Positions 45,708 through 56,779 of a DNA stretch of 64,000 bases are shown here, in pieces (the stretch's first letter is position 1; every line of letters begins with the position of its first letter). Under the pieces are notes generated by a model that worked only from the letters and a program-made list of their open reading frames with translations, did no database searches and was not told where the DNA came from. A program made the position numbers and the translations under genes. This DNA comes from Limonium bicolor (taxonomy: Eukaryota > Streptophyta > Magnoliopsida > Caryophyllales > Plumbaginaceae). The stretch spans positions 365,278,831 to 365,342,830 of the forward strand of contig CM041778.1 of NCBI GenBank assembly GCA_023374045.1, written 5' to 3'.

Positions 45708-45985
45708 GAGTGTTATCACGCGGCATCTCACGTTGAGATCACTTGCCAATTGAGGGATGAAGAAACCGCGCTTAAGCGCAAGGCCAACAAAAAAACACAA
45801 GTGCTGAGGAGCAGAACCAAGGGAAAAGTTGGAAAAAGAAGAAAGGGAAATTCTTTCAGCAAACCCAAAAGAATTTCCCAAGTGAGAGCAGTGCCCATGC
45901 TGATAAGGCAAACCAGTTGAGCTTCTTCAACTTGGTTCTTCTGCACCGGTGGCTGCGAAGCCACTGAGATCACACCCACCTAAGG

Positions 45986-46068
45986 GTAAACTTCTAAATT
46001 AAATTCGTAATTGTATAAGTATCATATCTAGTATATCCGCACAAATGTGCTAACACTCTAAACCTTAG
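45986..46068 (+). other. Predicted gag intron 2 of element B (83 bp)
   Basis: CCTAAGG|GTAAACTT ... AACCTTAG|GTTCTGG, phase 1, with exon ends matching those around D 31213-31281. Confidence 0.65.
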
Positions 46069-46412
46069 GTTCTGGCTCCGGTTTCACTAAGAACTACTCC
46101 GAAGCCGCGCATATGTGTGTAGGAAGTGCAACCAAGACCATCCCAACCTAGATTGCCAAGGGAGAGAAATCCGGTGCTACAACTGTCAGAAGCCCGGACA
46201 CCGAGCCAACTTTTGCCCCGAAAATGCCAAACCAAGAGGAAACTTCTAGAGCTTTAAGCAGAGGGAAGGCAAGGAGGTTGCATCTGGCGATGCACCGGCC
46301 CAGCAGGTGCCACAGGGACAGGGATCCCGAGGTCCTCAGAAGGGCGCACCCCAGAGGCATCCTGCCTTGCACATCATTGACCGTGACGGGTCCGGTTCTA
46401 AGTCCGGCCCAG

Positions 46413-47442
46413 GTAATTAATCTAAACCTTGAATCCTGTGAAGCATGACTAAGTATTGAAGTAATTGGTTGAGTGAATGCATGAGCAAATGAATAGAAGT
46501 GTGTAGTCTGCATGAAATGAAGCAGTTGAAACTAGTACTCACCGTAGATGAAATTTATAACCATAGGAAGCTTTAGTATCTGCTTCCGATACCGTTGAAA
46601 CCAAGTCAAGAAGAGACTGACATCACCAATCACTACTACACCAACGAGCAGTGTCAGGTCATCCGACCAGGTATGATTTTATTAAAGGAATACCTGACAC
46701 CTGAAGCCCAAATTTCAATCATACGACGATGCAACGAACTAGGAACGGGTCCAGGAGGATTTTATACACCCGAATTCCCCGGTGGAGCGAAGATGAAGCT
46801 GAAGATGATGTGCTTGGGAAAGGACTGGAATCCTTATTCCAAGACATACCAAGAGACACGAATGCAAGATGGAGCGATGCCACCGACGATACCTCAGAAT
46901 TTCAGACACTTGTGGCACAATCAGTAGAACTTGCACGACAATGCGAATGTGATCCGATCCCCGCACTCGAAGCGGTCCTCTGTATCGTCAACTTCTATGA
47001 GAAAGAAGGACTTGGGTTACACCAAGACAAGGACGAGACAGCGGAATCTCTTGAACAAGGAGTGCCCGTAGTGTCTTGGTCCATTGGTGATGATGCCGTA
47101 TTTATGTATAGTGAGCAGAAGCGTGTGGACCTCACACAGAAACTGGTATTGAGATCAGGAGATGTCCTAATCATGGGTGGAAAATCTAGGATGCTGTATC
47201 ACGGGATCAACAAGATCAAGTTGAATACGGCACCGCTGGCAATAATCAATGCCACACACATGAAACCAGGACGCCTGAACCTTACCTTTAGGAAGTATTA
47301 AATTCATAGTATCATGTAATGTACTAGTAACGTGTATTAGAGACACGGTATGTATGATGGTTGGTTCATCAATAAAGAGCAGTGTTGATTTAAATTCCAC
47401 TTGTGTCCACCATCAATACTTATGAAATTGTGACTTCAATAG
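46413..47442 (+). other. Predicted 1030-bp intron of element B enclosing the AlkB ORF
   Basis: Donor GGCCCAG|GTAATT (46412/46413), acceptor TTCAATAG|GTTGTGG (47442/47443). The gag frame ends on codon position 1 at 46412, and the pol frame needs positions 2-3 at 47443-47444, so removal fuses gag to protease-pol in frame. Other acceptors, CCATAG and GCTTTAG (near 46566 and 46576), lie just before the AlkB frame. An AATAAA at about 47371 sits after the AlkB stop. Confidence 0.6.
46577..47301 (+). pseudogene. AlkB-like 2-oxoglutarate/Fe(II) dioxygenase of element B
   Basis: The frame opens after an acceptor-like CTTTAG. Motifs in order: VIRPGMILLKEYLTPEAQ, GGFYTPEFPGGAKMKLKMMC, ALEAVLCIVNFYEKEGLG, LHQDKDE (HxD iron ligands, about 47020-47040), GVPVVSWSIGDDAVF, LRSGDVLIMGGKSRMLYHGI (third ligand His) and GRLNLTFRKY (RxNxxxR, 2-oxoglutarate binding), stop at 47299-47301. 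About 240 residues, close to the usual AlkB core. It resembles bacterial AlkB and the plant ALKBH1-type proteins more than the ALKBH9/10 m6A erasers (from family knowledge). One single-base shift near 46885-46895 breaks it. There is no membrane segment or obvious targeting signal. Predicted role: oxidative demethylation of base lesions or marks in element RNA or cDNA. Confidence 0.92.
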
Positions 47443-48104
47443 GTTGTGGACTCGGTACCAAAGGTAACCTGAGTATCCTCACCGAAGCACAAGTCGGCAA
47501 AAGCGGCACCATCTTAACGGGAACCTTCCCAGTGAACGGCATGGAAGCCTCAGTGTTATTCGACTCCGGCGCCTCTCACACCTTCGTATCACCATCTTTT
47601 GTGAAGAGGTTAAAGCTAGATGTGGATGAGCTACCTAATTTCCTGGTTAGTCTCCCATCGAAGGAGCGAATACGGTGTACTAATTACTACAAGTCAGCCA
47701 CAATCGAAATCAAAGGCGAATCGTTTCCCATCTCCTTCATCGAGTTTAATGGGTTGGGATTCGATGTAATAATCGGAATGAATTGGTTGGAGCGGCACAA
47801 GGATAGAATCCTTTGCGTCGAGCATCAATTACTTCTCAAGAGTCCTTCTGGGGTTACTGTATCTTACCGCCAGAGACCGAGAGAGCCTTCGACCACGGTC
47901 ATTTCCGCTATGGCTATGTACCGGGAGCTCAAAAAGGGCCATGAAGTGTATTTATGTTATGTGCAAGACCTGGAGAGAGATCCAGAGTTCAATCCTGAAG
48001 TACCCATTGTATCTGAATTCCCTGACGTATTCCCTAAGGAGCTACTCGGCATGCCACCTCGACGAGCAGTAGAGTTTGAGATTGAACCTTTTGCCAGGTA
48101 CTAG
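47443..48104 (+). pseudogene. Element B protease
   Basis: NLSILTEAQVGKSGTILTG leads into SVLFDSGASHTFVS (catalytic D-S-G-A, about 47552-47590) and FDVIIGMNWLERH (second conserved motif), the gypsy retropepsin. The C-terminal FPDVFPKELLGMPP begins the RT connection. A one-base shift near 48090 separates it from RT. The protease part itself is open. Confidence 0.88.
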
Positions 48105-49411
48105 TCCCATTGCTAGGGCACCGTACCGCATGGCACCTACTGAAATGAAAGAACTAAAAGAACTAAAAGAGCAATTGCGTGACCTACTTAACAAAGGGTT
48201 TATACGCCCGAGCGTATCACCCTGGGGAGCACCGGTTCTCTTTGTGAAGAAGAAGGACGGTAGCTTCCGACTTTGTATTGACTACCGCGAATTGAATACG
48301 GTCACAGTCAAGAATAAATACCCATTGCCACGTATCGACGACCTATTTGACCAGCTGAAAGGAGCCTCAGTCTTCTCCAAGATCAACCTCCGTTCTGGGT
48401 ATCATCAGATTGCTATCAGAGAGCAAGACATCGAGAAAACGACATTCCGCACCAGATATGGCCACTACGAATTCACAGTCATGCCATTCGGTTTGTCAAA
48501 CGCACCGGCAAAGTTCATGGACCTAATGAATCGACTATTCAGTGAGCAACTAGACACTTCAGTTGTTATATTCATTGATGACATCCTTGTGCATTCCAAA
48601 TCAGCAGAAGAGCATGAAATCCATTTGATGAAAGTACTTGAGACACTGCGCGAGAACCAGCTGTATGCGAAGTTCTCCAAATGCGAGTTCTGGCTAGATC
48701 AGGTATCATTCCTCGGTCATGTCATCTCGAGCGCAGGTATCTCAGTTGACCCTTCAAAGATTGAAGCTGTACGATCATGGCCTAGACCCAAGATGGTTAC
48801 CGACATTAGGAGCTTTCTTGGTCTAGCCGGTTACTACCAGAGATTTGTAAAGGACTTCTCGAAAGTTGCTAAGCCCATGACTACACTGATGAAGAAAGAT
48901 GCACCGTTTGTATGGACAGACGCGTGCGAAGTATCATTTCAGAGCCTAAAAGACTCATTGACCTCAGCGCCCATCCTTACTCTTCCAGAGGGCACAGAGG
49001 GATTTGAGGTATATTGTGATGCATCAGGAAAAGGAATGGGATGTGTACTCATGCAGCATGGCAAGGTTGTAGCTTATGCCTCCCGCCAGTGAAAAGCATG
49101 AGAGAGAATTACCCGACACACGACTTAGAGCTAGGAGCCATTTCTTCTCTTTGAAGATATGGCGACACTATCTCTATAGGGTAAGCATCACCATCTACTC
49201 CGACCACAAGAGCTTACAGTATGTATATACACAGAAAGAATTGAATTTGAGACAGAGAAGGTGGATGGAGTTCCTCTCAGACTACGACATCAACCTGCAG
49301 TATAAGGAAGGGAAGACAAACGTGGTAGCCGACGCCCTGAGCCGTCGAGCACACTCACTCCATTCGCTACTCGCTTCTTCTAGCTTGGTTGACGAGGTGC
49401 GAGACGCTTAG
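48076..49411 (+). pseudogene. Element B reverse transcriptase and RNase H
   Basis: Full gypsy [85 protein letters not shown] (catalytic D-D, 48571-48600), [16 protein letters not shown]. RNase H begins [15 protein letters not shown] (near 49013) and ends [10 protein letters not shown] (near 49325). RT is open. A shift near 49090 interrupts RNase H, and a TAG at 49409-49411 ends the frame just before integrase. Confidence 0.93.
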
Positions 49412-50830
49412 TTGAGCGACCCTTACTTAACCGAAATCAGACAGAAGATCACAGATGGTACATTCGAAAAGAAGAAGTATGATTTCAAGTTGCATGAAGA
49501 TGGTTTGATTCGGCTGAATGGCAGACTATGCGTCCCTCGAAGCAATGCTGAGCTAAGGGATCGCATCCTGCGAGAGTCACACAGTTCCACATTGTCAGTC
49601 CATCCAGGAGCCTCCAAGATGTACAAAGACATGAAGAGGTACTTCTGGTGGTCTAGGATGAAGTCAGATGTGACGGAGTATGTATTGAGATGCTTGACAT
49701 GCCAGAAAGTGAAATTCGAACATCGTAGACCGGGCGGAATGGTACAATCGATGCCAGTTCTGGAGTGGAAATTTCACGATATCTCCATGGATTTTGTTGT
49801 AGGACTCCCACCTGCCAGGGGAGGACTCAACATGATCTGGGTTGTAGTCGATCACCTTACCAAGGTTGCCAGATTCATACCGATGAAGGACACCTGGAAG
49901 GTAGTGAAGCTTGCAGAGCTTTTCGACAAGGAGATTATCAGACATCACGGAGTCCCAAAAACCATAGTATCTGACCGCAACACCAGATTTCTTTCAAGAT
50001 ACTGGAGAGCTACATGGGAAGCGCTGGGTACAGAATTGAAACTGAGTACTGCCTTCCAACCTTAGACCGACAGTCAGACAGAAAGAACCATCCAAACACT
50101 GGAGGACATGCTTCGGGCATGTGCCTTAGACTTTCAGGGGAGTTGGTTAGACAAGCTTCATCTTATCGAGTTTTCGTACAATAATAGCTATCATGCTTCG
50201 ATTAAGATGTCGCCTTTCCAAGCCGTATACGGTAGACCTTGCCGTACACCTTTGTGTTGGGATGAGTCAAGTGAAGCGGTCATCATAGGACCGGAGTATT
50301 TAGAACAAGTCCAAGCGGAAGTGCAACAAATCCGAGCCAATATGAAGGCAGCCCAAGATAGACAGAAATCCTATGCAGATGTGAGATGACGCGACCTTGA
50401 GTTCGCCGTGGGCGACCAAGTGTTCTTGCGCGTTTCACCTATGAAGGGCGTATTCCGTTTTGGTCAGAAGGGCAAGCTGAGCCCAAAGTTTGTAGGGCCG
50501 TACACTATCACCGAGAGAGTTGGATCCGTAGCCTATAGGTTAGCTTTACCTGAGGACTTGGGACGTGTCCATGATGTTTTTCATGTGTCACAACTCAAGA
50601 AGTATATCGCCGATCCTTCTCATGTCCTAGAGCCCGAAAGACTATCCATTGAGCCGACTATGAGATATGTTGAAACCCTGGTGAGAATCCTTGATAGGAA
50701 GACCAGAGACACTCACCATAAGTCTATACGAATGGTGAAGGTCCTATGGTCAAACCATGATGTCAAAGAAGCGACATGGGAGTTGGAAGATGCCATGAAG
50801 GTGAAGTACCAACAGTTATTCATAGACTAG
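49412..50830 (+). pseudogene. Element B integrase with chromodomain-like C-terminus
   Basis: Zn-binding HSSTLSVHPGASKMYKDM...CLTCQKVKFEH, core MDFVVGLPPARGG (Asp), TIVSDRNTRFLSRYW (Asp), [13 protein letters not shown] (Glu), YNNSYHASIKMSPFQAVYG, then GPYTITERVG, VFHVSQLKKYIADPSHVL and VLWSNHDVKEATWELED. The last is the chromodomain-type segment of Tekay/Del-like elements. TAG at 50063-50065 (relatives have Gln) and TGA at 50387-50389 interrupt it. The stop at 50828-50830 looks natural. Confidence 0.92.
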
Positions 50831-51305
50831 ATAGTCTAGTATGTAGTACATATGGGTACGGGGCGTACCCCTTTTAAGGGGGGTAGAGCCTTTTTGCTTT
50901 TGCATTGCTTCGGGGTGAGCATTGCATAATGTGTAGGTATTGTAGTATATTTTGATGGCACATGTAGTGCGGAATGTATTTGGTAGTGTATTTGGTATGT
51001 GTGTGTATGTATGTGTAATGTGTAGTGTATGGATGTGTATGTATAATGTATGGTGTATTGGTGTAATGTGTATTGTGAATTGCAGTGATGTATTGTGTAT
51101 GGTGTGATGGTATGTATGGAAATGGTGCATTGTATGTGAATTCGTATGATGCTTGAATTGTGTACGCTTGTAGTGTGAAAGGAAGTAAACACCTCATTGG
51201 TGGTAGAAAGACACATTATGGCAATTGGTTTGCCTAATGAGTAGAATAAGTAAACTATTAACCCTTGAGCAACTTTGAGGGCAAAGTTTCTTAAGGGGGG
51301 TAGAT
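50831..51305 (+). other. Element B 3' internal region with two polypurine tracts
   Basis: A polypurine-like CTTTTAAGGGGGGTAG lies at 50871-50886 just after pol. The functional tract TTCTTAAGGGGGGTAGAT (51288-51305) abuts the 3' LTR. Between them is a TG/TA-rich stretch (50930-51140) of GTGTATGT-like variants with no coding signal. Confidence 0.8.
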
Positions 51306-54300
51306 TGAAATACCCCGTAATTAAAAATAGTGATTAATTAGGCTAATAAGTGATTTAGAAGCTTAATTATGTATAAATAATCATGAGGGAGCAAATCCCG
51401 AAGAAAACGGATCCTTAAAACGGATTAAAAACACTAATGAACCTTAAAGCACGTTTTTCGAGGGAACCGGGAAAACGTGACTTTAAGCGGGTCAAATAGA
51501 CTCGTAACAATTTTGGTCAACTAAATAGTCATTAATAAACATTAGTGAAGGTTTAGGACCAATAAAATCAATAAAATGAGAAAATAGTAAAAACTGTCAA
51601 AAACGGGAAGTTGTGGGGTAAAAGTGTAAATAAAAATAAACTAGTGTGTCCACTATTACAAATAAGATTTTAAAGCCCCATGTGAGGTGTATGTGTGTAG
51701 CCGGCTGACTTAATAGCCCATGCCCCTCTCTTAATTCTCTTCTATGTACAAAAGACAAACAAAATGAAAAGGAAACCTCACTTTAGCACTCTCTCTCCTC
51801 TCTCACAAACAAACCCACGTACTGCACTCTCTTTTCTTCCTCTCTGGTTCCAACCATGGCGATTTGAGAACCCACATACAGAGCCCTCTTCTTCTTCATT
51901 TTTGAAACCTCAAATCACCACCAAATGCTACAAAAAATTATACCGTTGAATTCGTATCGCTTCGGAGAACATTTTACACCCTTCAAAAATCTAAAACCTC
52001 CAACTTTATTTTTGAGTGTATAATCGTTTAGAGCTTGAGGAGCACCATTTGGAAGACCCATCTTCTTCTCCATGTTCTAAGGTAATAAAAGAACCAAAGC
52101 TCTTCTCTCTTCCATTTTTCCTTGCAAAATCCAAAACTCACGTGAAACACCACTACTACATTACTCAGCCGGTTTTGGCATTTCAAAGAGGAGCTGAAGC
52201 ATTGTCATTTTCCACTCAAAAACTCCATTAGAAACTCAAGGTAAGACTTCTTAAGGGTTTTAGGTGGTTTCTCATAATCTAGGGTTTAATACGTGAGATA
52301 GAAAATTTACTAGTTTTGGTGTGTATGTGTGTGCCTTGTTACATGGAGTAGCATGGCTTAAATAAATCAAGAAAACAAAGAAAGAAAGAGGAGCTGTAAG
52401 GAAGAAGAGGAGAAAAGGAAAAGAAACAAGAACCAAAGGTAATGGAAGCCTCTGTACAATTTTAATGTTTGTGTATGTATAAGTATATTGCTCTAGTAAT
52501 GGTCTAAGCCACTGTAACCGTAGGAAAGGAATGGAGTAGGTTAATGCTAATTGTATTTGTAGTTTGAAGCTTTTGAAAACAAGTAAATAAATTGTTAAGT
52601 GTGTGCAGTAAGTGTTAGAAGTTTGTGTGAGAATAACGTATATGAGTACAGGTTGTGAATATATTGAGTGTGCAAAATTATGTGGTGAGAACACTTAGAA
52701 ATGTAGGGAACCTCTGTCAAAATTTGGTTAGGAATGTAGAGACTTGTGAGCTGTTAGAAAAGAAAGAACAGAGACGTTGTGTAGAGAAGAAAAATGAGAT
52801 TGTTCACTTTAGTTTGTAACATGAAGAAAAGATGTAGTTGAGTGGAGTTGTAAATGGTAAAACATGAGTTGTTTTACTAAGTTAGGTTAGTTGGAGAGTC
52901 ATTTAGCTAGTGGGAATAAGAAAAGAAAAATTGGTTACATTAGTTGAAGAAGAAACTGCAACAGAGGGAAAATTTTAGCAGTAAAATATGTAAGATTGAC
53001 AGATTGTTATAGAGATGTATTAGACTAGTTTAAAATTTTTAATCCATGTTAAAACATGTTTGATTATGTGTAAGAATATTAGGGAAGAGGTTAGTAAAAG
53101 TTTAGAGTTGAAACAAGTTCAAAAACATATATAAATTGCAAAACTGTAACTAGTCCGGGTTTGCAAACCAGTACACAAACCCGGACCAGCATAAAAACTC
53201 GACAGAAAATTATACAAGAGGAGTGGTCCGGGTTTACAAACTAGGACACTAACCCGGACCACCCCAAAAACATACCCGTAACTTCATAAAACAAGTGGTC
53301 CGGGTTTGCAAAGGAGTACACAAACCCGGACCATACGAAAAATACACCCGTAACAATTACCAACAGGTGGTCCGGGTTTGTATAGTAGGGTATAAACCCG
53401 GACCATGCAATTAGCTTACCCGAGGATTTCTTCACAGTGGTGGTTCGGGTATGTAAACCCGGATAATAACCCGGACCAACCCAAAATCCTTCCAGAATGT
53501 GTTTTAATGCTATTCTAAGGATGGGTAAGGATGGGTAATGATATTATAAGATGATTAGGACATAATTAATGATGTATAAAGGTCATTAAGGCTATAAACT
53601 AGCTTAGAAAATAATTTTAAGTAAGTAACCTAAGTACATGTATTTGAACAAGATTGAATTAGTAAGTATAAACCAGGAGATGTTAGTAAAGTAATTAGTA
53701 AGGTTAAGTAAGGGTAATTAACCACCCAATTGTATGTATATGTTAGGACTTGGATTGTGAACACCGGAGGAATGTCGGATACAAGTACAACAGTGAACGG
53801 TATGAACTTCTAATGCCCCGTATGCTACCTTGGTTACTCTGATTTGTGTGTTGTGTGCAAATTGACCACCAAATAAGATAAGTGCATGAATCGGAATTAT
53901 TATGCTTACTTGTGAATACATGATGTTGTTCCTTGTTGCATATCTTCTTTAAATCATAGTTTGTATAATTCATGAAATGTATGGATGGATATGAGTGTGT
54001 GTATGCTTGATGTATTGTATTGTGACCGAATGTTATTGTGATTGGACTTCTAACTGATTCCTAACAAGCTAACCAATCTAACTTAAATTGGTAATTAAAT
54101 TGGAATGAGTAGAAGTCCGATATAGTTTCGGCCACGCGTGAGGATGGGAGTCACAAGAGGTTGGCTCCAATTCCTGACTCTTTAACTGGTCCACGGCCCA
54201 AACCCCTTAAATGGGTAGCATCCTAGATTGGTGAGTCAAGTAAATCCCGGTGGTGGGACGGAGTAGTCCCCGGGCCGGAGGTCATACCGACTTAACATGA

Positions 54301-55132
54301 GTAAAGTAAGTAAGTAAGAATGAGTAAACAAGTATGGTAAAGTAATTAAGTAAAGCAAGAGTAAGTAATGTGTAATGAGTAAAAGAGTAAATAGCATTCT
54401 GATTAACCCGGATGCATAATTTGGCTAACCCTTGTGAAGGTAAGTATTGTGTGCACTATTGTATTGTTGCTTGGGATTGTGTACTGTATTGAGCATGATT
54501 GTATGATGTATGTAAAGCATGTATGTATAAAATTAATGAACCGCATGTACAGTCGACCTTAAATAGTCGGCGTACCCTAGTTAGCACCCGGTATATGCGA
54601 AGTTTATGTGCAGCTTTTGCTGAGCCCCTTGGGGCGATGTTTTTACTACATGCAGGTCCCCGAGACGAGTGAAGATGATGAAGAGATTTAGTTTGATTTC
54701 TTTTTGTCTGTAAACAATGAACTGTGAATGGTGTACTAAGTAGTACACAGCTGTAGGTTTTTGTTAGCCGGTGTACCATGGGATACACCCTTTTGGATAA
54801 TGAAAGGATGGAGAATTGGTATAGATGAGTAGCTTGTAGAAACTCACTGTTTTTGGGAGATTGAGAAGGGATTTAATTAAATACTTTAAATACTCGGTAA
54901 TCCAGTAATGTAAGCATATGGTATTTGTAATTAGTAAGCAATATTTTAGTAGCTCGGTATCTTCTGGTCATCAGACCGTAACTATAGGTAGTGTAAGCCT
55001 TGCTAGCCGTATGGGCGGTTAGCGGCGTTGTATCACATGCCGTAGTAGTAGTAGTAGTATTTCCGCTGCGACGTAGTAGGATTATCAGGACGATTAGACG
55101 GTAAGCATAGGATTAACGGTTGGGGTGTTACA
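51306..55132 (+). repeat. 3' LTR of element B
   Basis: Direct repeat of 40893-44722 with few substitutions and small indels, for example near 41275/51688 and 42190/52595. Followed by TSD GGCAT. Confidence 0.95.
53153..53478. repeat. Five-hairpin array, 3' LTR copy of element B
   Basis: Same five inverted repeats as 42748-43072. Substitutions such as GTTCGGG for GTCCGGG near 53443 weaken one stem. Confidence 0.9.
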
Positions 55133-55578
55133 GGCATGGTCATCCAACGGAGGAGCCTTCATGGGCTGAAAACTAATGATAATATGTAATAAATGACATT
55201 AATGTTTAATTAAGGTGTTTTAAGAGCAAATAAGGAACATGTTGTTTTACTTTGACTTAAAATCTAGCTAATGACCTTGTGACACCTCCTACTAGCTTGT
55301 TTCACCTCCATACTTGCTTGCTAGCTTGTGTGGAAAACTTTTAACCAATCATTTCGTGACACCTCGTGCTTAGGTTATCTAGATTTCCACCTCATGCTTC
55401 CTACTTACTAGGTCGTCACCTCGTGCTTACCTCAACTAGGTCACCACCTCATGCTTACTAAGCTGCTTAAGGTGTTTCCTAAGGATAAAAGTGATTATGA
55501 TGGAGTAAAACTAGCTACGGAGGCATTTTTGACTACTAGAATCTTACCGGGTCTTGTAGAGTTTTCTAAGGCTTTTCA

Positions 55579-55621
55579 TGTAACACCCCCAAACACGGGC
55601 CTAGGAGTTAGGGGTATTACA
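55579..55621 (+). repeat. 43-bp LTR remnant at the left end of element C
   Basis: TGTAACACCCCC...GGGGTATTACA, an imperfect palindrome. It matches the reverse complement of 62536-62578 at 41 of 43 positions and directly precedes TTTAG plus the PBS, so it occupies the 5' LTR position. Confidence 0.8.
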
Positions 55622-55626
55622 TTTAG

Positions 55627-55640
55627 TGGTATCAAAGCCA
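55627..55640 (+). promoter_or_regulatory. Primer-binding site of element C
   Basis: TGGTATCAAAGCCA, five bases after the LTR-like end. One mismatch to the tRNA-Met site TGGTATCAGAGCC. Confidence 0.85.
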
Positions 55641-55751
55641 GGTTGGTTCTAAACTGATGGAATCTAGCTTTAGTCAGTAGTCAGTCATCAGTCGTCAGTA
55701 TCTGTGCTTTGGAGTTTCAAGTCTGAAATGCTTGCTTTGTGGAGTTTTAGA

Positions 55752-56760
55752 ATGCCGCCACGAAGAGCTCTGGTTACTCCCCAGGGTGATGTCACTGAAG
55801 TGGTCCAGCAGTTCATGACCCAGCTGCTGCAGACGGTTGTAGCTGGCGAAGCCCCTAGAGGAGGACCAGTTGGAGGAGCCGCTGGTGGTGCAGCTGGAGC
55901 TGTTGAGGCGGGAGGCCGGAAATGTGAAGGCGCTTCAGGAGTTTATGAAGTTGAAGCCTCCGTCGTTCGATGGGGCAGGAGACCCCTAGGAGGCCAGTCA
56001 TTGGTTGACTGAGGTAGAGGATCTACTTCGGGTCATGGGCTCCGAGGAGGAGCAGAAGGTCGACTTTGCCACCTTCCTATTTAAGGCCGAGGCTAAGGAG
56101 TGGTGGATATCTGTGATGGGGAGGTCCCCACAGCCTTGGACGTGGGACCAGTTTACCGGGAGTTCAATAAGCAGTTCTACCCCGACATCAATAAGGACCA
56201 GCACATCCTGGAGTATAATCGACTTCGCCAAGGCCGGGACACGAGTGTGGAGGAGTACGTCAGAAAGTTTATCAGCCTGTCGAAGTTTGCACCTGAGCCT
56301 GATGAGCATAGGAAGGCTAGGAAGTTCGAGAGCGGTCTGAGGCCGGACATTCGCTCCGCTGTGACGCCCCTGCGTCACAAGACCTTCAGGGACGTTGCTG
56401 ATGTCGCCCTGTTGGTGGAGGCTGATCTGAGAGGCCGTCAGTCTGGTGGAAGGACCAGAAGAGGAAGCAGAGGGCTGATGAGAGCGATAGGAGGGATCAA
56501 TCTACTTCTCAGAAGAAGCAGCCTACTGGAGACCGAACTGGGGACCGTCAGGGTTCGAGGGACAGAGGTGGTCCGTCTTCTTCTTTGTCCATTCTGAAGT
56601 GTCAGGTGTGTGGCAAGTTTCATCGGGGTCGGGACTGCTTCAAGAAGTTCAGAGCTTGCTTCAAGTGTGGGTCCTTGGAGCATAGGATAGCTGATTATCC
56701 TTAGGCCGAGAGGAGTAGAGGTAGCTTTGGAGGTAGGACCGGAGGGTCTATTTCCGAGTC
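55752..56760 (+). pseudogene. Element C gag
   Basis: MPPRRALVTPQGDVTEVV starts a Tekay-type Gag: KPPSFDGAGDP near 55962, FKAEAKEWWISVMG, REFNKQFYPDINKDQHILEY, DTSVEEYVRKFISLSKFAPE and RKFESGLRPDIRSAV. It ends in a zinc-knuckle region with CQVCGKFHRGRDC and CFKCGSLEHRIADY, where the last Cys is Tyr. TAG stops at 55987 and 56702, frameshifts near 55900, 56150 and 56450. Confidence 0.87.
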
Positions 56761-56779
56761 TAGAGATCGAGACCGGGCT

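Larger units (their letters stand above)
44949..46412 (+). pseudogene. Element B gag, three exons with zinc knuckle
   Basis: The ATG at 44949 (MSGRGRGRARG) is preferred over 44934 because D starts in the same way. Exon 1 to 45613: REVNWVKAIADLRPPCF, DAAMDWWKIIKNDHADD, RVELDALRMTEKMSVDEYYRTF. Exon 2 (45708-45985) is basic and ends KPLRSHPPKG, like RSQPPSG in D. Exon 3 (46069-46412) has CRKCNQDHPNLDC and a complete CCHC knuckle CYNCQKPGHRANFC, then a Gln/Pro-rich tail to the donor at 46412. Shifts near 45590, 45860 and 46110 and a TAG at 46247-46249 are present. Confidence 0.87.
40893..55132 (+). mobile_element. Ty3/gypsy chromovirus-like element B with AlkB domain
   Basis: Complete insertion with 3.83-kb LTRs (40893-44722, 51306-55132), ends TGAAATACCCC...GGGGTGTTACA and a perfect TSD GGCAT (40888-40892, 55133-55137). 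Order: tRNA-Met PBS, three-exon gag, AlkB-like dioxygenase, protease, RT, RNase H, integrase, chromodomain-like end, PPT. LTRs differ by a few scattered changes, so insertion is fairly recent. Stops and shifts at about 45600, 46050, 46247, 46890, 48090, 49090, 49409, 50063 and 50387 disable this copy. Confidence 0.95.

Noticed and set aside
46367..47301. AlkB segment as a host ALKBH gene beside the element
   Set aside because: It lies between gag and protease of an element with intact LTRs and TSD, and a diverged copy occupies the same slot in element D.
50816..51216. Three minus-strand frames of 100-126 codons rich in His, Thr and Ile
   Set aside because: Translation of the TG/TA-rich spacer between the two polypurine tracts of element B; no motif.
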